Shown: positions 10,875 to 18,667, numbered from the stretch's first letter. The stretch is DNA of 64,000 bases from Allokutzneria sp. A3M-2-11 16 (GCF_024213555.1 NZ_JANAVO010000003.1:434001-498000); one strand, 5' to 3'. Numbers and translations: made by a program. The notes: generated by a model from the letters alone, not told the origin.

Positions 10875-11351
10875 GTGCTCTCCTCAAGCGACACGCGGGG
10901 CAACCCCGGCCCCGACGCTTCTCCGGCCACGATCGGCCTCGCGGTCACCGCCGGGGTGCTGTTCGTGAGCCTGGCGCTGCCCTGGCTGACCCGCACCGGC
11001 CTGAACGACGGCACCTACTGGGTCAACAGGTTCATCACCGGCTGGGGCGTCTTCCCGACAGCCGTCGACAATTCGCGAACCGATGCCACGGCCATCGCCG
11101 TGCTGGCGGTGCCCCTCACCGTGCTCCTGCTGATCGCGCTGGCGGCGGCGGCCGTCTTCACCGGGTCTTCGCGCGTCAACACCACCACCGTCGTCGCCGG
11201 GTGGCTCTGCGCCGCCGCTTGCGCGGGCCTCATGGTGCTGACCGGCCGGGACGACGACGTGGACGTCGGCTCGGGGTTGTCGACCGCGATGCTGGCGGCG
11301 ATCGGCATCGCGCTGATCGCGGCGAAGCGGCGAAGCACCCTCGCCTCCTGA
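10875..11351 (+). CDS. Small integral membrane protein, function unknown
   Basis: A 158-residue protein with about four hydrophobic segments: residues 19-38, 72-97, 106-122 and 136-150. The loop between the first two (NDGTYWVNRFITGWGVFPTAVDNSRTD) is probably outside the cell. I do not recognise the family. The GTG at 10875 lies only 7 bases after a TAGAGT box (10863-10868), which suggests a leaderless transcript. The next gene starts one base after its stop, so the two are probably co-transcribed and may work together at the membrane. Confidence 0.7.
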   Translation: MLSSSDTRGNPGPDASPATIGLAVTAGVLFVSLALPWLTRTGLNDGTYWVNRFITGWGVFPTAVDNSRTDATAIAVLAVPLTVLLLIALAAAAVFTGSSRVNTTTVVAGWLCAAACAGLMVLTGRDDDVDVGSGLSTAMLAAIGIALIAAKRRSTLAS

Positions 11352-11352
11352 C

Positions 11353-12144
11353 ATGCGCACGACAGTGCCGAACGCCAAGGGGCGCAGGGGGCGGACCGCG
11401 CACCGGCCGGACAGCGCGGCCGGTCCGGTCGGTCGGTTCGCCGTCGAGCTGTGGGAGCTCAAGCGCGCGGCGGGTGACCCTTCTTACGACCGGATGCGCT
11501 CGGAACTCGGGGCGCTGGCCTCCAAGTCCGCCCTGTCCGCCGCGGCCCGCGGGGAGCGCCTGCCGACCTGGGAGACCACCTGGGAGTTCGTCCGCGTGCT
11601 CGCGGTCGGTGTGCTCGGCGAGAACGAGGACGCGGTGCGCGCCGCCTGGCGCGAGCGCTGGGAGCTGGCCGCGACCCCGATCCGGGCTGTGCCGCACCCG
11701 GTCCGGTGGCGGACCTGGCGCCTCGCCGCGGTCCTGGTCGTGGTGCTGGTGGCGACCGGCGTCGTGGGAACCGGACCGACGCCCTCGAAGCACGCGTTCC
11801 TGGTCACCGGCGGCGCGGTGGTGGGTTCGGTGGTGGACGTGAGCGAAGACCAGGCGAGCGAGATCCGGGTCGGCGATCTCATCACCAAGGTGTGGGAGTT
11901 CCACAACACCAGCCCGACCTGGTGGGACATGCACGAGCTGGCCAAGGTCGAGCAGTCGGGTTCGTGCCGGACGCCGACCTCGCTCGCGGTTCCCCCGATT
12001 TCGCCCGGGGCGAAGGCGCGCGTCGCGGTGCTCATCAAGGCCCCGCCCGAGCCGGAGTCCTGCCGAAGTTACTGGAACGTGGTCGAGGGCAAGGAAGTCC
12101 TCCATCGCGCGGTCGCCCGGATTGACCTGAAGATCACCCGCTGA
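11353..12144 (+). CDS. HTH-like, single-pass membrane protein with NBR1-type Ig-like domain
   Basis: A 263-residue protein in three parts. Residues about 25-95 resemble the divergent helix-turn-helix seen in many actinobacterial proteins (FAVELWELKRAAGDPSYDRM ... SKSALSAAARGERLPTW). A transmembrane helix follows near residues 117-138 (WRLAAVLVVVLVATGVVGTG). The outer part has the signature of the next-to-BRCA1 central (NBR1) Ig-like fold: VGDLITKVWEFHNTSPTWW, a W-x-x-x-N-x-x-x-x-x-W pattern, then SPGAKARVAVLIKAP. Such fusions suggest signalling from outside to the cytoplasmic HTH, though this is inference. It follows the membrane gene by one base. Confidence 0.75.
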   Translation: MRTTVPNAKGRRGRTAHRPDSAAGPVGRFAVELWELKRAAGDPSYDRMRSELGALASKSALSAAARGERLPTWETTWEFVRVLAVGVLGENEDAVRAAWRERWELAATPIRAVPHPVRWRTWRLAAVLVVVLVATGVVGTGPTPSKHAFLVTGGAVVGSVVDVSEDQASEIRVGDLITKVWEFHNTSPTWWDMHELAKVEQSGSCRTPTSLAVPPISPGAKARVAVLIKAPPEPESCRSYWNVVEGKEVLHRAVARIDLKITR

Positions 12145-12245
12145 CCTGCGCGAAGACCAAAGGTAGTCAATTCTGGTTTGGCCACACCGGGTTATCGGAC
12201 ATTTCACCGGAGAATGGTCCGGGAAACCGCGCCTAGGTTCGCCCT

Positions 12246-13436
12246 ATGCGATTCATTTCCGCCGAGCACATTCGCGCGCGCTGGCTGACTCTCGTGTTCC
12301 TGATCACTGTCGGCGGCTACGCGGTGTCGTTCTGGTGGTCACCGCCGATCATGCTCGACCTGCACGTCTACGCCGAGGCCGTGCGGGCGCTGGCCACCAG
12401 TGATCGGCTCTACCTGGACAGCTACGCGGGCATGCGGTTCGTCTACCCGCCGTTCGCCGCGATCCTCATGACCACGATGACGGCGGTGCCCCCGGCCGCG
12501 CTGCCCGCGCTGATGACCGCGCTCAGCGTCGCCGCCCTCGGCGCGGCCCTCTGGTGCGCGCTGCGGCTCGTCCGGCGAACCCGGCCCGCACTGGTGCTCG
12601 GCCTGTGCGGACTCGCGCTCTGGCTGGAGCCGGTGCGGACCAACCTGGACTTCGGCCAGGTGAACATCTTCGTGATGTTCTTGGTACTGCTGGATTTCAG
12701 CCTCCGCGCGGACAACCGGCTGAAGGGCGTCGCGCTCGGTCTGGCGGTCGCGGTGAAGCTCACTCCGGCGATCTTCGTGGTCTACCTGCTGCTCACCAAG
12801 CGGTACCGGGTCGCCGCGGTCGCGGGGCTGACGGTGCTCGGCACGATCTCCCTGTCGTTCCTGGTGCTGCCCGTGCAGTCCGCCCGGTTCTGGGGCGGCG
12901 CGGGCTTCGACGCCTCCCGAATGGGTGGCTATCTGGACTTCTACGGCAACCAGTCCCTCGGCCAGCTCATCGGCGGCACGTCCCTCGTCACCGCGGTCGT
13001 CGGCGTGGCCGGTCTGCTGGCCGCCCGGCGGGTGTGGCAGCGGTTCGGTGAGCTGCCCGGCGTGCTGATGTGCGCGCTCACCGGGCTGCTGGTCTCACCG
13101 GTTTCCTGGCACCACCACTGGGTCTGGGTCGCGCCCGCGCTCGTGTTGCTGCTGGACGCCTCGGTGCCACTGGTCGCCGCGTTCGTGGCCCTGTTCGCGT
13201 GCCTGCCGGGACCGTCGGACCTGCCCCACCTGCGACTGGGCCTGCTGCACTGGAGCTACGCCGGGGCCGACAGCCCGTGGCCGCTCGGCGCGCTCCAGTT
13301 CCTCACCCACAACCTCTACGTGCTCGCCGGACTGGCCGTGCTCGTCTGGACCCTCATTCACACGAGGGGCGGGACGAACATCCCCGGCACCTTCGTCGCG
13401 GCGGAACGGTCGAGCATCCACAGCGTGCGCAGCTGA
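12246..13436 (+). CDS. GT87-type polyprenol-phosphate-mannose-dependent mannosyltransferase
   Basis: A 396-residue polytopic membrane protein of the GT87/DUF2029 family, the GT-C glycosyltransferases that extend phosphatidylinositol mannosides and related lipoglycans. The N-terminal loop carries the family's acidic motif (IMLDLHVYAEAVRAL) and YPPFAAIL; later landmarks are LDFGQVNIFVMFLVL, GVALGLAVAVKLTPAIF, FYGNQSLGQLIGG and SPVSWHHHWVWVAPAL. About nine or ten transmembrane helices can be drawn. Its last 79 bases overlap the 3' end of the convergent pgl gene. The exact acceptor is unknown. Confidence 0.8.
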   Translation: MRFISAEHIRARWLTLVFLITVGGYAVSFWWSPPIMLDLHVYAEAVRALATSDRLYLDSYAGMRFVYPPFAAILMTTMTAVPPAALPALMTALSVAALGAALWCALRLVRRTRPALVLGLCGLALWLEPVRTNLDFGQVNIFVMFLVLLDFSLRADNRLKGVALGLAVAVKLTPAIFVVYLLLTKRYRVAAVAGLTVLGTISLSFLVLPVQSARFWGGAGFDASRMGGYLDFYGNQSLGQLIGGTSLVTAVVGVAGLLAARRVWQRFGELPGVLMCALTGLLVSPVSWHHHWVWVAPALVLLLDASVPLVAAFVALFACLPGPSDLPHLRLGLLHWSYAGADSPWPLGALQFLTHNLYVLAGLAVLVWTLIHTRGGTNIPGTFVAAERSSIHSVRS

Positions 13437-14137
13437 CCCCGGGCACCGGCCGCGGGCAGCTGGACCTCACCGGCCTCGCCGAGCGCCATGGACACCGCGG
13501 CGGCCTTCGCATCGCCCGTGGTGAGCAGCCAGACCTCGGTCGCGTGCCGGATCGCGGGCAGCGTCAGCGACACGCGGGTGGGCGGCGGCTTGGGGCAGTT
13601 GCGCACCGCGACGACGGTCCGCTCCGTCTCGTAGACCGCGGGCGAGGCCGGGAACACCGACGCCACGTGGCCTTCGCCGCCGACGCCGAGCATGCACACG
13701 TCGAAGGTCGGCACCGGCCCGTGGTCCTCCGGTCGCGCGGCGCGCGCGAGCACCTCCGCGTAGTCCGCGGCGGCGGCCTCCGGGTCGTCGCCGAAGCGCC
13801 CGTCGCTGGGCTCCATCACGTGCACGCGCTCCGGGTCCACCGGGAGGTGGTCCAGCAGCGCCGCGCGGGCCTGGGTCTCGTTGCGCTCCGGGTCACCCGC
13901 GGGCAGGAACCGCTCGTCGCCCCAGTACATGTCCACCCGGGACCAGTCGACGGCATCCCGCGCAGGCAGCTCGCGCAGCTGTTCCAGCACGGCGATCCCG
14001 GTGCCACCGCCGGTCAGCACCACCGAGGCCGTGCCCCTCGCCGTCTGCGCGTCGACGAGCCGGGTCACCAGCCGCGCCGCGGCCGCCGCCGCCAGCAGCT
14101 CGGGGGAACTGTGCACCACTACCTGCGGTCGGGTCAC
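13358..14137 (-). CDS. pgl: 6-phosphogluconolactonase
   Basis: A 259-residue lactonase (DevB/NagB-like fold) that hydrolyses 6-phosphogluconolactone, the second step of the oxidative pentose-phosphate path. Motifs: ASVVLTGGGTGIAVLEQL near residue 37, WGDERFLPAGDPERN near residue 70, DVCMLGVGGEGHVASVFP near residue 143, and LTLPAIRHATEVWLLTTG. It is separated from opcA-zwf by about 7 kb of accessory genes, whereas in related genomes pgl directly follows opcA. Its GTG start (14135-14137) overlaps the stop of the upstream LysR gene by four bases, so its expression may now depend on that regulator's transcript. Confidence 0.93.
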   Translation of the reverse strand: MTRPQVVVHSSPELLAAAAAARLVTRLVDAQTARGTASVVLTGGGTGIAVLEQLRELPARDAVDWSRVDMYWGDERFLPAGDPERNETQARAALLDHLPVDPERVHVMEPSDGRFGDDPEAAAADYAEVLARAARPEDHGPVPTFDVCMLGVGGEGHVASVFPASPAVYETERTVVAVRNCPKPPPTRVSLTLPAIRHATEVWLLTTGDAKAAAVSMALGEAGEVQLPAAGARGQLRTLWMLDRSAATKVPGMFVPPLV

Positions 14138-15054
14138 TCTTCGTCCTCTCCTGCTTTCGCGTACTCCGGTGCAATCCTAGGACCGCCTGCCTTGCGAAGA
14201 AGCCCGAGCGCGGCCTTGATCGCCGGGACAGCGTCGGAACCGGCGACGGTGACCGCGGAGACCACCCGCGACGCGCCACCGCGGATCGGCACGGCCACCA
14301 CCCCGGGATGGGTGAACGCGTCCAAGGCCAGCTGCGGCAGCAACGCGACCGCGAAACCGGCGGCCACCAGGTTCTGCACCACCACGTAGTCGTCGGTCTC
14401 GTGGCGGATGTCCGGCTCGAAGCCCGCTCGGCCGGTCAGCTGGAGCAGGTGGTCCCGGCACCGCAGGCACCCGGCGATCCAGCTCTCGCGCGCCAGCTTC
14501 GCGAGGTCCACAGTCCGTTGTGCCGCAAGGGGATGCTCGGCCGCGAGCACCACGCGAACGGGGTCCTCGCGCACCGGGTGCACCGCGAGGTCGGTGTCCG
14601 AGGGCGAGTGGTCGAAGACGACGGCGAGGTCGCAGTCGCCCGCGCGGAGCAGGCCGAGCGCTTCGGGCGGCTCGACCTCGATCAGGCGAACGTCGATGTC
14701 CGGGTACCGCCGGGACAACGCGGTCATCAGCCGCGGCGCCACGGTCGCGGCCGCCGAAGGGAACGCGGCGATGCGGAGCCGACCGGAACGCAGCTCGGCC
14801 AGCATCGCCAACTCGTCCTCGGCGGCCGAGAGCCGAGCCGCGAGGGCGTCGGCGTGGCGCAGCAACGCGGCTCCCGCGTCGGTGAGCCGCACCCCGGTCG
14901 CCTCGCGCACGACCAACGGCTGCGCGACTTCCCGCTCCAGACCGCGCAGGTGCTGGCTGATCGCGGGCTGCGTCCAGCCCAGGGCGCGCGCCGCCGCGCT
15001 GAGCGAGCCGTGCCGGGCGATCTCCCGGAAGAGCAGCACACGTCGCGGATCCAC
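14134..15054 (-). CDS. LysR-family transcriptional regulator
   Basis: A 306-residue LysR regulator: N-terminal winged helix (VLLFREIARHGSLSAAARALGWTQPAISQHLRGLE) and a substrate-binding effector domain (GRLRIAAFPSAAATVAPRL onward; LAAGFAVALLPQLAL near the end). The GTG at 15054 gives the usual LysR beginning; the frame is open 35 codons farther, but that would cross the operator. It is divergent from an aspartate/glutamate-racemase-like gene with 76 bases between them, the standard LysR arrangement, and its 3' end is coupled to pgl. I infer it controls the racemase and itself; the effector is unknown. Confidence 0.88.
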   Translation of the reverse strand: MDPRRVLLFREIARHGSLSAAARALGWTQPAISQHLRGLEREVAQPLVVREATGVRLTDAGAALLRHADALAARLSAAEDELAMLAELRSGRLRIAAFPSAAATVAPRLMTALSRRYPDIDVRLIEVEPPEALGLLRAGDCDLAVVFDHSPSDTDLAVHPVREDPVRVVLAAEHPLAAQRTVDLAKLARESWIAGCLRCRDHLLQLTGRAGFEPDIRHETDDYVVVQNLVAAGFAVALLPQLALDAFTHPGVVAVPIRGGASRVVSAVTVAGSDAVPAIKAALGLLRKAGGPRIAPEYAKAGEDEE

Positions 15055-15057
15055 CTG

Positions 15058-15076
15058 CTCAAAGTACAGCTTTGAG
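15058..15076. promoter_or_regulatory. LysR-type operator palindrome
   Basis: The sequence CTCAAAGTACAGCTTTGAG is a perfect 7-base inverted repeat with a 5-base centre, and fits the LysR T-N11-A consensus. It lies four bases upstream of the LysR start and 54 bases upstream of the divergent racemase start, where autoregulation and activation would both be possible. Confidence 0.7.
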
Positions 15077-15130
15077 GGATGGAAGGAGATCGTAGTTCTG
15101 CTTTGGTGCTGCTCGTGCGAGCCTGCCGGT

Positions 15131-15829
15131 ATGCGGACGATCGGCCTTCTGGGCGGCATGAGCTGGGTGAGCAGCGCCGAGTACTACCGGCTGGCGAACG
15201 AGCTGGTCCGGCGGGAGCTGGGCGGGTTCCACTCGGCCAGGTGCGTGCTGTACTCGGTGGACTTCGCCGATGTCGAACGGCTCCAGGCCGAGGGCCGCTG
15301 GGCGGAGGCCGGGACTCTCCTCGGTGATGCCGCACGCAGCCTGGAGGCCGCGGGCGCGGACCTGATCCTGTTGTGCACCAACACGATGCACGAGATCGCC
15401 GACCGGATACAGGCAGCGGTGCGGATTCCCCTGCTGCACCTCGCCGACGCGACCGCGCGAGCCGTCACGGCCGCCGGGGTGCGCCGCGTCGGACTGCTCG
15501 GCACCGCTTACACGATGGAGCGGGACTACTACCGCGGACGGCTCGAAAGCCACGGGCTCGACGTGCTCGTCCCGGATGCCGCCGACCGCGCCGCCGTGCA
15601 CCGCGTCATCTACGACGAACTGGTCAAGGGCGAGATCTCCGGCGCGTCCCGGCGGCTCTACCGCGAGGTCATCGCCCGGTTCGCGGACGCGGGCGCGGAG
15701 GGCGTGATCCTGGGCTGCACGGAGATCGAGCTGTTGGTGACGCAGGACGACAGCCCGCTGCCGGTGTTCCCGACCACCCGTCTACACGTCGAGGCTGCGG
15801 TGGCCGACGCGCTGGAACGGGCGACGTGA
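15131..15829 (+). CDS. Aspartate/glutamate racemase family protein
   Basis: A 232-residue racemase of the Asp/Glu/hydantoin family. It begins with the typical MRTIGLLGGMSW and SSAEYYRLANELV. The two catalytic cysteines are in LLCTNTMHEIAD near residue 82 and VILGCTEIELL near residue 195, so a cofactor-independent two-base mechanism is likely, with aspartate the most probable substrate. It is transcribed away from a LysR regulator. The final 48 bases overlap the convergent membrane-protein gene. Confidence 0.88.
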   Translation: MRTIGLLGGMSWVSSAEYYRLANELVRRELGGFHSARCVLYSVDFADVERLQAEGRWAEAGTLLGDAARSLEAAGADLILLCTNTMHEIADRIQAAVRIPLLHLADATARAVTAAGVRRVGLLGTAYTMERDYYRGRLESHGLDVLVPDAADRAAVHRVIYDELVKGEISGASRRLYREVIARFADAGAEGVILGCTEIELLVTQDDSPLPVFPTTRLHVEAAVADALERAT

Positions 15830-16189
15830 ACAGAGCGCGAACACCACCGCCAGCACCGCCCACCCCGTCACATAGCTGACGAAGAGCGGCCACGGCGCTT
15901 CCAGCCACGAGCTCAGCGCGGCCAACAGGCTGAGGAACACCGCGATACCCAAGCCGAAACCGGGGATGAGGCCCCACAGACGGTTCACGCCGATCGATTT
16001 CGAGCCGCGGAGCACGATCCACGCGAACGGCGCCAGGAAGACGAGCTTCTCACCGCCTGCGTCCGGCGTTCCGTCCTGCCAGAGCCAGAAGTGGTGGCCG
16101 AGCACCGTGACGGCGGCGAGGAGGGCTGTCGCCACGGTGGTGGACAGCAACGGGGCAGGCCGCCCCGGCGTCGGAAGATCGTCGCTCAA
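15782..16189 (-). CDS. Hypothetical membrane protein
   Basis: A 135-residue protein with about four hydrophobic segments (LLSTTVATALLAAVTVLGHHF, LVFLAPFAWIVL, GLIPGFGLGIAVFLSLLAAL and LFVSYVTGWAVLAVVFALC). I do not recognise the family. The TTG at 16189 is preceded by AGAGGAAC, a good ribosome binding site; a longer frame (start 16285) lacks one. Its 3' end overlaps the racemase gene tail to tail by 48 bases. Confidence 0.6.
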   Translation of the reverse strand: MSDDLPTPGRPAPLLSTTVATALLAAVTVLGHHFWLWQDGTPDAGGEKLVFLAPFAWIVLRGSKSIGVNRLWGLIPGFGLGIAVFLSLLAALSSWLEAPWPLFVSYVTGWAVLAVVFALCSRRPFQRVGHRSLDV

Positions 16190-16289
16190 GGGTTCCTCTT
16201 GGTGTGGTGGCGTACGGCCCAGGCTAGGGACTCCGCCACGGCACGACAAATAGACGACCTTGCTGCGAATCGCCGAAATGGGCAACGAA

Positions 16290-16505
16290 TGGAGCTACCC
16301 CCACACCCCCTCATCCCACGCTGAGGCCGCCAAGATCTTCCGTTTCGTACTCTTGCCGGGATTTGGGAGCGCTCTCTTCCCCGTTATGAGTACGAAACGG
16401 GGTTCTCTAGACGGCGCGCGCGGGGGTTGGGGTGTGCGGGCGCGTGGGGTGCATGGGTTCAGTTTACGTGGTGTGCGGAGTGCTTGAGGACTTGCAGGAC
16501 GGGGC
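16290..16505. repeat. Family B inverted-repeat element, copy 1
   Basis: The 316-base gap 16190-16505 holds no gene but carries a long copy of repeat family B. Core arms CCGTTTCGTACTC (16340-16352) and GAGTACGAAACGG (16388-16400) are exact reverse complements. Between them is GAGCGCTC (16367-16374). The right flank, up to about 16505, with CAGTTTACGTG and GGAGTGCTTG, is shared with copy 3 (62470-62661). The element ends at the stop codon of the minus-strand immunity gene. Copy 2 is at 57881-57943. Confidence 0.85.
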
Positions 16506-16868
16506 CTAGTTCGCCTTTGCGAGGACGTTCGTGGTGGCGTAGACGAGCCGGGCGGGAACGTAGCCGCGCTGCTGCACCTGACGGATCAACTCTCGGCCTA
16601 TCTCCTCCAATTCGGCGTCCATGTCGCGGTCACCTCGGAGTGTCAGCACGTAAGGCATCTTCGTGAACGGCATGTCGTCGGCCGGATCGTCCTCCTCCTC
16701 GTCGTTGTCGAGTGCGAGGTCGTAGTGGCGTCGGCCGTCGTGCGCCTCGTAGTCGGCGTAGTGCATCCGCGAGAGTTCGAAGCGCACACCGAGAAACTCG
16801 CCCAGGGCCTCGACCGTCGTATCGATGTTGTCGGGCGAGCCGAAGTACAACTCCAGGTAGTCAGCCAC
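16506..16868 (-). CDS. Putative immunity protein for the adjacent nuclease toxin
   Basis: A 120-residue acidic cytoplasmic protein with no signal peptide or membrane segment. It contains an acidic stretch (DNDEEEDDPADD near residues 54-65) and a C-terminal half reading YVLTLRGDRDMDAELEEIGRELI. I do not recognise a named immunity family. The assignment rests on context: it is small, acidic, encoded immediately downstream of a toxin-like gene, and its GTG start overlaps that gene by eight bases. An immunity protein must neutralise the toxin inside the producer and in kin. Its stop codon abuts a family B repeat. Confidence 0.6.
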   Translation of the reverse strand: MADYLELYFGSPDNIDTTVEALGEFLGVRFELSRMHYADYEAHDGRRHYDLALDNDEEEDDPADDMPFTKMPYVLTLRGDRDMDAELEEIGRELIRQVQQRGYVPARLVYATTNVLAKAN

Positions 16869-17721
16869 GAGTCCGGTTCCAATCGATGTCGTAGTCAGTA
16901 CCCATGATGCGGACGCGCGCGAGGCGTTCCGTGAGCTCGGGTTGATCGCGGAGGTAGTCGTTCAGGCCCTGGAGTGCTTTCTCACGCGACAGTCCGACCG
17001 GGCTCACGTCGATGACGATGTTGTTGCCCTGCCCGTAGACAAGCGGATCGGTCGACTGGCGGCTGTCGTGCTGCATTCGGCGGATCACGCGGCCGATGTG
17101 GTGTGGGCCGTGCTGCGTACCCGAATGCGGTTGCAGTGTCTTGAACTCCACTGCGTACCCGTCGACCGCCGCGTCCGCGGTGCGCCCACCTGCCCGAGGC
17201 AGCGGTGCGATGCGATGGGGATCGAGTCGGGCCACGCGATGAGCGATGACTCTCTCCGGGGCGGAAAAGTGGAACCGTTGGGGGACAAGGGACTCGTCGA
17301 CCCGGCCCGGCCAGGTCTTCGGATCGTCGGTGACCCACGGCGCGGGCTGACGCCGCGGCGAGACGGCGGGGGCGGTCTCCGAGATCGGGCGCATGGGAGG
17401 CGCGTGCACGGCGTGCTCGATGTACCGGTAGCTCCGGTCGTCGTCACGAGTGGGAGCGCCGAGGCACGCGTGCATGTAGTCCCGCGTGACGCGGTGCGTC
17501 TCGTGCGCGTGCCGCCGCCCGCTGTCCAGCTCGACCCCGGCGCGGTTGACCGCGGCGAGCGCCTCGCGCAGCTGGGGATTCGAGCTGGTGCGGGCCAAGT
17601 GGTGCAGACGGGGGAGTACGACGCCGCGCAGGTGCTCACGGGCCTCGGTCAGCGAATCCAGCGGGAGGTCGTCCACCGCCGCCTGGAGCCGCGCCTGGAG
17701 GTCGCCGATCGAGGACGTCAC
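16861..17721 (-). CDS. Polymorphic toxin with CdiA-C-like nuclease domain
   Basis: A 286-residue protein with three parts. Residues 1-88 are helical and resemble the N-terminus of the deaminase toxin at 54214 and the small upstream protein (VDDLPLDSLTEAREHL). Residues about 89-140 are a Pro/Arg-rich linker. The C-terminal domain has D187 followed by E192-x-K194 (VDGYAVEFKT), then QHGPHHIGRVIRRMQHDS, NNIVIDVS and a helix, a pattern like the PD-(D/E)XK or CdiA C-terminal nucleases that cleave tRNA or DNA. The GTG at 17721 is preceded by GGAG and sits five bases after the upstream stop. No Sec or Tat signal is present, so export would need another route. Confidence 0.65.
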   Translation of the reverse strand: MTSSIGDLQARLQAAVDDLPLDSLTEAREHLRGVVLPRLHHLARTSSNPQLREALAAVNRAGVELDSGRRHAHETHRVTRDYMHACLGAPTRDDDRSYRYIEHAVHAPPMRPISETAPAVSPRRQPAPWVTDDPKTWPGRVDESLVPQRFHFSAPERVIAHRVARLDPHRIAPLPRAGGRTADAAVDGYAVEFKTLQPHSGTQHGPHHIGRVIRRMQHDSRQSTDPLVYGQGNNIVIDVSPVGLSREKALQGLNDYLRDQPELTERLARVRIMGTDYDIDWNRTRG

Positions 17722-17725
17722 GGCG

Positions 17726-17980
17726 TCACAGCTCCGCGGTCGCGGTGCGCACGCATCCCAGCGCCCGCCGGAGGGTGGCTTCACCGTCGCGCACGGCCTT
17801 CTGCGCGAGAGCGAGCTCGTGCCGTGCCTTGTCGGGCCGCGAGTCGCAGGTCTTCGCCCACGCCGCGGCCAACTCGGCGTGCACGGCGGTCAGGCGCAGG
17901 CGTGCCTCGGCGACCTGGGCGAGCGGAATGTCCTCGCGGACGGCGTGCAGCCCGGCGCGCACCTCTTCGAGTTCGCTCAT
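17726..17980 (-). CDS. Small helical protein, stand-alone version of the toxin N-terminal domain
   Basis: An 84-residue, all-helical protein, first gene of the three-gene toxin operon. Its sequence VREDIPLAQVAEARLRL aligns with VDDLPLDSLTEAREHL of the downstream toxin and VGDLPVALIDSAENAL of the deaminase toxin at 54 kb, and its second half also aligns (TCDSRPDKARHEL with TEGSPDSARDEV). ATG at 17980 follows GGGGGGAG. I infer a partner, chaperone or export adaptor for the toxin, loosely like the small helical partners of type VII secretion substrates; it has a W but no WxG motif. Function is not established. Confidence 0.65.
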   Translation of the reverse strand: MSELEEVRAGLHAVREDIPLAQVAEARLRLTAVHAELAAAWAKTCDSRPDKARHELALAQKAVRDGEATLRRALGCVRTATAEL

Positions 17981-18181
17981 CGACTCCCCCCGAGTCCTTC
18001 ACAACAGATGGTCTTCTCCTTTGCCGCCCTTGGGAAGACGTATTCGCCCAATAGGAGCAGACTGCTCTGGAGAAATGCCACGAATTGATTTTCCGTGGTG
18101 GCAAGCCGTTCTGGAGGTCAGCGGGAGGAAACGGCGGGTATTTTGTGCCAGTGCCGCAAACTGGCCCCAAATGGGGGAGAT

Positions 18182-18658
18182 CTACATCCGTTCCGCGGCG
18201 GCGGTGATGGCCTCCCTGATCCGGTTGTAGGTGCCGCACCGGCAGATGTTGCGGATCTCGTCGAGGTCGGCGTCGGTGATCTTCCTGCCCTCGGCCTTGG
18301 CCTGGCGGACCTTCGCGACCGCGGTCATGATCTGGCCCGGCTGGCAGTAGCCGCACTGGGCGACGTCGCGGTCGAGCCAGGCCTGCTGCATGGGGTGCAG
18401 GGGTTTGCCGACCGTCCCGGGTAGCCCCTCGATGGTGGTGATCCTGTCGGTGGGTTTGACGTCGCCGACCCGGACGGCGCAGGGGTTGAAGACCTTGCCG
18501 TTGATGTGGCTGGCACAGGCTTTGCAGACCTCGACGCCGCAGCCGTACTTCGGGCCCATCACGCCGAGGACGTCGCGCAGCACCCACAGCAGCCGGACAT
18601 CGTCCTCGACATCGACGGTGACCTGCTCGCCGTTGAGGATGAAGGTGTGTTCGGGCAC
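18182..18658 (-). CDS. [2Fe-2S] subunit of a molybdenum hydroxylase (isoquinoline 1-oxidoreductase alpha-like)
   Basis: A 158-residue electron-transfer subunit of the xanthine dehydrogenase family. The plant-type [2Fe-2S] site is CGVEVCKACASHINGK near residues 40-48 plus C60; the second, helical-bundle cluster has CGYCQPGQIM near residue 102 and CRCGTYNRI near residue 139. It has no export signal. The gene lies 10 bases downstream of the large molybdopterin subunit, so the two form an operon and a complex, in which this subunit could be carried out with its Tat-exported partner. The substrate is unknown. Confidence 0.9.
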   Translation of the reverse strand: MPEHTFILNGEQVTVDVEDDVRLLWVLRDVLGVMGPKYGCGVEVCKACASHINGKVFNPCAVRVGDVKPTDRITTIEGLPGTVGKPLHPMQQAWLDRDVAQCGYCQPGQIMTAVAKVRQAKAEGRKITDADLDEIRNICRCGTYNRIREAITAAAERM

Positions 18659-18667
18659 GGAGTTCTC

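Noticed and set aside
16290-16505. Family B element as an insertion sequence
   Set aside because: No transposase frame, and no target-site duplication could be recognised by eye.
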